NCBI GenBank assembly: GCA_002104905.1
Contig: MCFE01000952.1
Coordinates: 1-24,293, forward strand
DNA from: Basidiobolus meristosporus CBS 931.73
Lineage: Eukaryota > Basidiobolomycota > Basidiobolomycetes > Basidiobolales > Basidiobolaceae
Length of the DNA stretch: 24,293 bases
Direction: 5' to 3'
The notes beneath the pieces were generated by a model. The model saw only the letters and a program-made list of their open reading frames with translations, searched no databases and was not told where the DNA came from. The first letter of the stretch is position 1. Every line of letters begins with the position of its first letter. Position numbers and translations under genes: made by a program. Positions 18,311 to 24,293 of the stretch are shown here, piece after piece.

Positions 18311-19333
18311 CAGCCTAACATGATCCACATCTCTGACTGGTGGTAGGCTTACAAGTTCATCTGAATATTCCTTCAAAAGAGTATGGACCTTCTGGGGTAC
18401 TGGAGTAGAGGAATCATCCTGTCATACTGCCATGAGGAACATCTGAGTGCCTTTTCCAAGTGCTCTACAGAACTGTATCTTGCTAAGCTCACTTGTCTCA
18501 CACACACTGGAATTGACCATGTTAAAATCCAGTCTGGCAGGTAATAGCTCATAGGTCTTGTTGTCATTCTGGATCTGAGCAGCATGCGTTCACCAGTTGA
18601 TTGATGGATTACAACACATAGCCAGGTTTTTCCAAGTACAAGGTCAAACTTGCAGTTCCCAAATATATAGGCCTGTAGATCTTCTTTGTAGTCATTGATT
18701 TTCATCCTTACTGGCAGAGTAATATGGTTGATTATGTGAGAGTTCACATCAGCTGTTGAGATTGAAGTTGATTTGGTGGGTTCCAAGCTGAATCCAGCTT
18801 TCAAAGCAAAGTGCTCTGACATGTACTCATGCAATGCTCAGGAGTCAGTCATGAACTTTGCAGGTACTCCATTGATTGCTCCATACAAATGTTATAGCTT
18901 TCCTGAGTTTGAGGTCATCTTGGAGAGGTATTCTGCAGTTGTACGGAAGGTGGGTTCTGAGTCTTATTGAGGTTGATCCTCCATGTTACTATGCTCATGG
19001 GCTTCAATGTGGCTGAAGGTTCTTTATGGCTAATGTCCATTTCTTATACAAGGGCAGTACTTTGCAATATGTCCCTGCTGGTGGCAATAAAGTATAGTCC
19101 TTTCTTCTTACATTCCTCTGAGATAGGATTCTTCAGCATAGCATCTATTTCCATTGGCACTGCTTCTGATTGTCCTCATTCATGATTATTGTAGCTTCTC
19201 TGATTAGTCATTGTGCACTTTCCAACACTAAACATAGCTGAATCATTGTCAATGGCAATCTTGATGGCTTCTTCAATAGTCTGGGGTCTTCAATAATTCA
19301 CTTCCTTGCAAGTGATATGGTCTGCTGCTTGAA
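18311..19333 (-). pseudogene. Inverted Gypsy fragment (late gag, zinc knuckle, protease)
   Basis: Reverse-complement copy of roughly 20240-21240 of the plus-strand Gypsy element. The protease region is open at 18373-18834 (HEYMSEHFALKAGFSLEP, GNCKFDLVLGKTWLCVV). Further upstream on that strand are the zinc-knuckle region and the 'QTIEEAIKI' gag block. It ends precisely at the first base of the LTR at 19334 and contains stops, so it is not functional. The two copies differ by scattered substitutions, so this is not a very recent duplication. Confidence 0.85.
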
Positions 19334-19667
19334 TGTTTAAGTTAGAGCAGTTTTTAGTCAAATCAATCAGTTATATGTTTAGCTTATCAGTATAAAAGTA
19401 TTATCTATTAAATCAGTAGCATTAGTCATTAGTCTTATAAGACAGATATAGATATATTGAGTAGGATCTTATCAGGTGACAATGATGCAATCAAATGAGT
19501 CATCATCCACAGCCTATATTAGGAAATACAATTAGTTAGCAATTGATCTGGCAAAATGTATATAAGGAGCTGCTGGAACCTCAATAAAGATCAGCTCAAG
19601 TTTTAGTGAATGGAATACTAGCCAAACTCCCTATTCCTCTACAACTTGTATACCAAGACTTGCAACA
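19334..19667 (+). repeat. 5' LTR of the Ty3/Gypsy element
   Basis: A 334-bp LTR with TGTT...AACA ends, TATATAAG at about 19559-19566 and AATAAA at 19583-19588, followed after one base by a primer-binding site. The start matches the LTR fragment at 18232. No 3' LTR is in the window. Confidence 0.82.
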
Positions 19668-19668
19668 T

Positions 19669-19675
19669 TGGTAGC
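19669..19675 (+). promoter_or_regulatory. Gypsy primer-binding site (TGGTAGC)
   Basis: TGGTAGC complements the CCA-containing 3' end of initiator tRNA-Met (GCTACCA), the primer used by yeast Ty1 and Ty3. The match is short (7 bases) and starts one base past the LTR. Confidence 0.6.
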
Positions 19676-20415
19676 AACAATAATCAGACACCACCCTCCT
19701 GAAGAAAGAAGAAGCCTCCCTCAGATCTTGAATAATCAAGAATGGAGGAACACTATGCAGCAAATCCTGGCCCAGCAGCAACAAGCAATAACTACTATGG
19801 CCCAAAGCCAGCAAAACCCTGCCAAGAGCTACATTAGTGTGAAGGCCAACTGGTACCATGGTAGAGTCAATGAAAACCTAGGAACTTGGCTCTTCCATAT
19901 TGAAGAAGCTTTAAGGCTAAGGGAATTGCTCCAGAAAGCAAGTTATATGATGCAGCCTCTTACCTGGCAGATGCAGCTTTAAAGTGGTACCACAACAAGA
20001 TTGGATCAGCCACCATGATGGGATGCTCTACAATCTCTACCTGGGATGAGTTTGTGTTGGAAATTCATGATGCCATTGAGCCCCCTCACCAACAGTCACT
20101 ACTAAGAAGAAAGTTGAAGACACTCAGACACAATGGAATGGTTCAAGAGTACATCTATGAATATAGATGTCTACTTGGGCAAATTGAAAGAGATGACCCT
20201 CTGAATTAAGTTGAATACTTTATTGATGGGTTGAAAGAAAGAACTTGTAAGGAAGTGAATTATTAAAGACCTCAGACTATTGAAGAAGCCATCAAGATTA
20301 CCATTGACTATGACTCTGCTATGTTTGGAGTTGGGAAGCCCACAATAACTAATCATAGAGGCTACAATTATTATAAAAGAAGACAATCAGAAGCAGTGCC
20401 AATGAAATAGATGCT
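19676..20415 (+). pseudogene. Gypsy gag (frameshifted)
   Basis: Encodes a Gypsy-type capsid: a Gln-rich stretch (ILAQQQQAITTMAQSQQ), NWYHGRVNENLGTWLFHIEEALRL, then after a frameshift near 19945 AASYLADAALKWYHN, WDEFVLEIHDAIEPPHQQSL and VQEYIYEYRCLLGQIE. These match the retrotransposon gag core (PF03732-like). In-frame stops occur at 20207-20209 (after DDPLN), near 20263 and near 20408. Gag normally forms the particle in which reverse transcription happens. The first in-frame ATG is about 19755, but the true start is unclear. Confidence 0.85.
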
Positions 20416-21220
20416 ATGCAGATGAACTGTACCTCAGAAGAATGTAACAAGAAAGGACTTTGCTTCAATTGCCATCAGCAGGGACATATTGCAAAGTACT
20501 GCCCTCAGAGAAGAAATGGACATCAGCTAGCAAGAGCCTTTAACCATGTTGAGGCCCTGGAGCATAGTAACATGGAGGATGAGCTTGAAGAAGACTCAGA
20601 ACTCACCTTCCATACGACAGAAGAATACCTATCCCAGATGACATCAAACTCAGGAAAGCTATTATACTTGAATGGAGTAATCAATGCAGTACCTGCCAAG
20701 ATCATGATTGACTCAGGAGCATTGCATGAGTACATGTCAGAGCAATTTGCTTTGAAAGCTGGATTCAACTTGGAACCCACCAAATCAACTTCAGTCTTAA
20801 CAGCTGATGGGAACTCTTACATAATCAACCGTATTACTCTGCCTGTAAGGATGAAAATCAATGACTACAAAGAAGATCTACAGGTCTATATATTTGGGAA
20901 CTGCAAGTTTGACCTTGTACTTGGAAAAACCTGGCTATGTGTTGTAATCCATCAATCAACTGGTAGACCCATGCTACTCAGATCCAGAAGGACTACAAGA
21001 CCTATGAGCTATTACCTGCCAGACTGGACTTTAACTTGGTCAATTACAGTGTGTGTGAAACAGGTGAACTTAGCAAGACACAGTTCTGTAGGGCACTAGG
21101 AAAAGGCCCCCAGATGTTCCTCATGGCAGTATTACAGGAGGATTCCTCTACTCCAGTACCCCAGCAGGTCCAGACTCTTTTTAAGGGAACAATTCAGATG
21201 CATTTCCATATGAGCTTATA
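20416..21220 (+). pseudogene. Gypsy zinc knuckle and protease region
   Basis: The frame 20416-21099 contains a CCHC zinc knuckle (CFNCHQQGHIAKYC), an acidic linker (MEDELEEDSELTFHTTEE), and an aspartic-protease-like domain with KIMIDSGALHEYMSEQ and later DLVLGKTWL. A frameshift near 20945 moves the reading to the frame of 21036-21221 (YSVCETGELSKTQFCRAL), which links to RT. The catalytic DSG is present; the usual DSGA(S/T) has Leu-His after it. The match of this region to the inverted copy at 18373-18834 helped set the frame. Confidence 0.85.
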
Positions 21221-21241
21221 AGCCTACCACCAGTCAGAGAT

Positions 21242-21471
21242 GTGGATCATGCCATTGAAACAGGAGATAGCCCTCCAGTGAGTAAGACACCTTACAGAAT
21301 GAGTCCATTGGAGTTAGAAGAGATGAAGAGACAAATAGATCAGTTACTGGAGCAAGGATATATCAGCCTCAGCAGGTCGCCTTGGGGAGCACCAGTGCTT
21401 TTTGTGAAGAAGAAGGAAGGAGCACTTAGGATGTGCATAGACTACAGAGCCCTCAGCTCAGTCACCATTGT
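21242..21471 (+). pseudogene. Gypsy reverse transcriptase, N-terminal part
   Basis: [40 protein letters not shown] and [11 protein letters not shown] are the start of a Ty3/Gypsy RT. The domain stops after SSVTI, where a ~1.07-kb insertion begins, and resumes at 22542 with VKNKYP, exactly the next expected residues. Confidence 0.93.
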
Positions 21472-22541
21472 AGTGGGGTGACAGTGACACCCACTGACAA
21501 ATGTGCTCATTCCCTTATTTTCTACTTCCCTATATCTCTACCACCCCTATTTTAGTTTTATCCTATTTGTCTTACCTGATCAGTACTATCCCATAAGCCG
21601 GTTGACTATCACACCTGCTTACCTTATTGCATAAGTTACTCCTCACTTTATGTAAGATTACTAGCTATAAGTACTTCTATATTAGGCAAGTACCCGCGCC
21701 AGTACCTGTGACACATGATCAACCTATGTCACCAACTCTACCATTTCCATACCATATATGGTATCCCCATGTTACACAGGTTTCAGAATACTGATTCCTG
21801 ATTGGTTGGATATGCTGTGCCTCTTAGAACCTTCCAGTACCTACTTAGAACATTCTTAGGTCATTCTGATGTCATTAAGATTTCTATTGATATCCTGAAC
21901 CTTATGGAGCACTATGATTAGTAATCACTTAGCCAGTAAGAAAAGTATATAAGGGAGGCTATCCCTCAACAATAAATCATCATCCCTTTTATGAATATAC
22001 CAACTTGTTGATTAGTGTGATCACTGCTACCTGCTGCTACCTGAACTTCCAACCCCAGACCACAGGACACTCCCAGGAAACTGCACTAACAGCTAACTGA
22101 CCTTGGAGGCACTACTTGTGAGGAATACTCAGAGTAGGTATCTTCTAATGTATTTGATTTTCTCCCAAGTTTGTTCTTGTACAGGCAAAGATACTTTTCT
22201 GTCTTTGTAACTATTGACCACAGCTGCATTCTTATCAAGTCCCTGCTGGTGGAGTTTACAGTTGTTTTGACTTTGGAAGCTTTAGTACATTGTCATCTCA
22301 ACGGATGCTGAACCCAGCACATACTTTTGTTAAGACGCCAACTAAGTTGGGGATTGTAGCTCAATAGTTTTCCCTTGACAAGCTTGTGGCTTTATTTGCC
22401 TTCACATTAGATTAGAGACAGAACCCAAGTATTCCAAGCAAGCTTTTGCCAGAGGTTATCACACCCAGTGAACACCCCACACACAAAACACTTGAGAAGT
22501 GTTGGACTTATCTCTCCCTTGGACCTATACACCACCACACC
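21472..22541. mobile_element. ~1.07-kb insertion of unknown family inside the Gypsy RT
   Basis: This segment has no coding frame I can assign and separates two parts of one RT domain without loss of residues. It contains TATATAAG (21946-21953) and AATAAA (21971-21976) on the plus strand, a 16-bp perfect palindrome (21749-21764), and GTGACA...TGTCAC arms (21708-21732). The left edge reads TGTAGTGGGGTGACAG and the right edge CACCACCACACC, giving imperfect inverted ends (GTGGGGTG against GTGTGGTG). A possible aged duplication is CATTGT on the left against CACCGT on the right. It could be a solo LTR plus flank, a non-autonomous DNA element, or a composite. Ends are approximate. Confidence 0.75.
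21946..21976 (+). promoter_or_regulatory. TATA box and poly(A) signal within the insertion
   Basis: TATATAAG and AATAAA lie 17 bases apart, the same compact layout seen in the Copia and Gypsy LTRs in this window. This suggests LTR-type U3/R structure. Confidence 0.5.
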
Positions 22542-23149
22542 GTGAAGAATAAGTACCCCATGCCTTGGATTGATGAGCTTTTGGACCAGCTCAATGGAGC
22601 CACTATTTTCAGCAAGATTGACCTCATGTCAGGATACTACCAGATAAGGGTGAAGCCAGAAGACATCCCTAAGGCAGCATTCAGGACTAGCTATAGACAT
22701 TACAAGTACTTAGTCATGAGTTTTGGCCTCACCAATGCCCCTGCAACATTCATGACCCTGATGCAGACTGTCTGCCAGGAGCACTTAGACAAGCTAGTGA
22801 TAATCTACCAAGATGATATATTGATATACAGCAAGACAGTAGAGGATCACATGGTACACACTGAAAAGGTCTTGAAGAATCTAAGAGAGAACAAACTATA
22901 TGTCAAGCTAGCCAAGTGTGAATTCTTCAAGGAACATGTTGAATATCTGGGACACATAGTGACTAGCACAGGAGTAACCTTAGACCCTAAGAAGGCTGAA
23001 GTTATCAAGAATCTGAAGCAGCCCCATAGCATATCAGAGCTCAGATCATTCCTTCAAATGGTTTCCTATTATTGGAGATTTGTCAAGTCTTTGCAAGTAT
23101 TGCAGCCCCTTTAACCGGTATCCTCAAGAAAGAAAATACCTGCAAGTGA
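22542..23149 (+). pseudogene. Gypsy reverse transcriptase, main part
   Basis: Continues RT from the insertion: KNKYPMPWIDELLDQLNGAT, FSKIDLMSGYYQIRV, a Gly-Leu-Thr-Asn-Ala-Pro block (FGLTNAPATFMTLM), a catalytic-type box reading IYQDDILIYSK (usual Y/F-V-D-D replaced by Y-Q-D-D), then YLGHIVTSTGVTLDP and SELRSFLQMVSYYWRFVKS. A frameshift near 23090 and a TGA at 23147-23149, where Trp is expected, break the chain before RNase H. Confidence 0.93.
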
Positions 23150-23788
23150 GACATAGCTTGTGACACTGCCCTCCAGATGCTCAAGAAAGAACTTGCTACG
23201 TTACCAAGCTTAAGAATACCTGACTTCAGAAAAGAGTTCACTCTGTGCACAGATGCTTCAGATTATGCAATTGGTGGAGTGTTGAGCCAAAAACAGAAGG
23301 GAAAGGACTACCCCATTGCCTTTGAATCCAAGAAACTGAACTCAGCAGAACAAAACTATCCAGTGCATGAGAAGGAGATGCGTGCTATAATACACTGTTT
23401 GAAGACCTGGAGATGCTATATTGAAGGAGTCAAATCCACTGTGAAGACTGATCATTCCTCCCTTGAGTACATATTTACTCAGAAGGGACTCTGTAGAAGA
23501 ATGACAAGATGGAGTGAACACATTCAGCAATTTGATTTGGAGATTGTTAACTGTCCTGGAAAAAGCAACACAGTTGCTGATGCCTTATCAAGATTAGAGA
23601 AAGTTGCACAACTCAACTTGGTGCATGAAACAGATTGGCCTAGCCTATTACCAAAGTACTTGGAGGACCAAGCCTTTGCTGATGAGGTGGATGAAAATAT
23701 CAAGAAGATTATCTGGGATGAAGCCAGCAAATTTGTAGTACAGGATGAAACACTCTACCAAATTGTTGATGGAAGCCCTATTGCCTAA
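23150..23788 (+). pseudogene. Gypsy RNase H domain
   Basis: FTLCTDASDYAIGGVLSQKQ, IAFESKKLNSAEQNYPVHEK, EMRAIIHCLKTWRCYIEG, KTDHSSLEYI and VADALSRLEKV form the typical Ty3/Gypsy RNase H with its Asp, Glu and Asp residues. The domain itself is open from 23177. It is separated from RT by the TGA at 23147 and ends at a stop (23786-23788) just where the integrase should begin. Confidence 0.93.
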
Positions 23789-24293
23789 TTGCCCTTATGT
23801 TGCTTGCCTGGATTTAATACATAAGCTACACAATGGAGATGGACCTATAGCCTTGTGAAAGCCAGAGTATGGTGGCCCAGAATGAAACATGACATTGAGA
23901 AGCTAGTGAAAACATGCCCAAATTACCAAATCTACCAAAGCCAACCACAGAGAATTGCCACACACTGTTCTTAGAGCCTGTAAGACCATTTAAAAAATGG
24001 GGAATTGACGTAACTGGAAGACTGCCAACTACCAGGAAATGCAACTGTTGGATCCTAGTAGCAATTGACCATACCACTAAATGGTCAGTGGCTAAAGCTG
24101 TACCTGTAGCCAGTGAAAAAGAAGTTGTAAGTTTCATCTACCTCAAGATCCTTATGGAGTTTGGATGCCCTGTAGAGATTCTATCCAACAGAGGTGCAAA
24201 CTTTATGGCAAAGACATTAGAGCTTACCTGGAAATGCAGCAGATCAAACACTGGAAAACCTTGGCATATCACCCTGGAACTAAAGGTGTCACT
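23789..24293 (+). pseudogene. Gypsy integrase, N-terminal part (runs off the window)
   Basis: Shifting frames give LVKARVWWPRMKHDIEKLVK, TCPNYQIYQSQPQ, KKWGIDVTGRLPTTRKC, ILVAIDHTTKWSVAKAV and EILSNRGANFMAK. The zinc-finger 'CPxCQ' reads CPNYQ and the second catalytic Asp position ('TDGG' block) reads SNRG, so it is damaged beyond the frameshifts. The rest of integrase and the 3' LTR lie outside. Confidence 0.85.

Noticed and set aside
22359-22369. TAGCTCAATAG, a perfect RNA polymerase III A-box match suggesting a tRNA or SINE head
   Set aside because: No B box (GTTCGA-like) or acceptor-stem pairing follows at the right distance.

Overview
The window looks like fungal nuclear DNA. Evidence is a short spliceosomal intron (64 bp) in a secreted-protein gene, a probable 5'-UTR intron in a ribosomal-protein gene, AATAAA poly(A) signals, and a large block of decayed LTR retrotransposons and a Tnp2/CACTA-type transposase. 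The lineage cannot be fixed from sequence alone. The uS5 protein has some features I associate with early-diverging (zygomycete-grade) fungi, but a basidiomycete is not excluded.

Region 1 (1-3390) is a CG-rich host segment. RPS2 (40S ribosomal protein uS5) lies on the minus strand. It diverges from a small secreted, Kre9/KNH-like protein gene with one intron on the plus strand. A shared upstream region of about 0.65-0.8 kb separates them. It carries a telobox (AACCCTAA on the RPS2 strand) and a 28-bp direct repeat. About 0.75 kb of unassigned DNA follows the second gene.

Region 2 (3392-24293) is a nested transposon graveyard that is strikingly poor in CG dinucleotides. From left to right it holds: (a) a 5'-truncated minus-strand Ty1/Copia copy (LTR, RNase H, part of RT); (b) a minus-strand Tnp2/CACTA-type transposase pseudogene running from about 12553 down to about 5160; (c) a nearly intact 4683-bp Ty1/Copia element (7043-11725) with two LTRs and a perfect TTTAG target-site duplication, which splits the transposase just after its 'GPK' motif; (d) a minus-strand Ty3/Gypsy-like RT remnant of the 'GIKGP' type with its catalytic DD changed to NN; (e) three further decayed Copia pieces in both orientations, one of them (15996-18215) a +-strand copy with a gag-to-pol deletion; (f) a Ty3/Gypsy element (19334 to the window end) with a 334-bp LTR, a tRNA-iMet-type primer site, gag, protease, RT, RNase H and the start of integrase. 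It is preceded by an inverted partial copy of itself, and its RT is interrupted by a ~1.07-kb insertion of unknown family that has its own TATA and AATAAA signals.

None of the mobile-element genes is intact. Each carries stops, frameshifts, deletions or altered catalytic residues. Comparing the copies gives a relative order: the transposase is older than the complete Copia element inside it, and the Gypsy element predates the 1.07-kb insertion inside its RT. Points most worth a second look are the Copia primer site, which matches the anticodon arm of initiator tRNA-Met rather than a tRNA 3' end (half-tRNA priming as in Drosophila copia), the unidentified insertion in the Gypsy RT, the inverted Gypsy junction exactly at an LTR end, and the CG-depletion boundary at about 3.39 kb.
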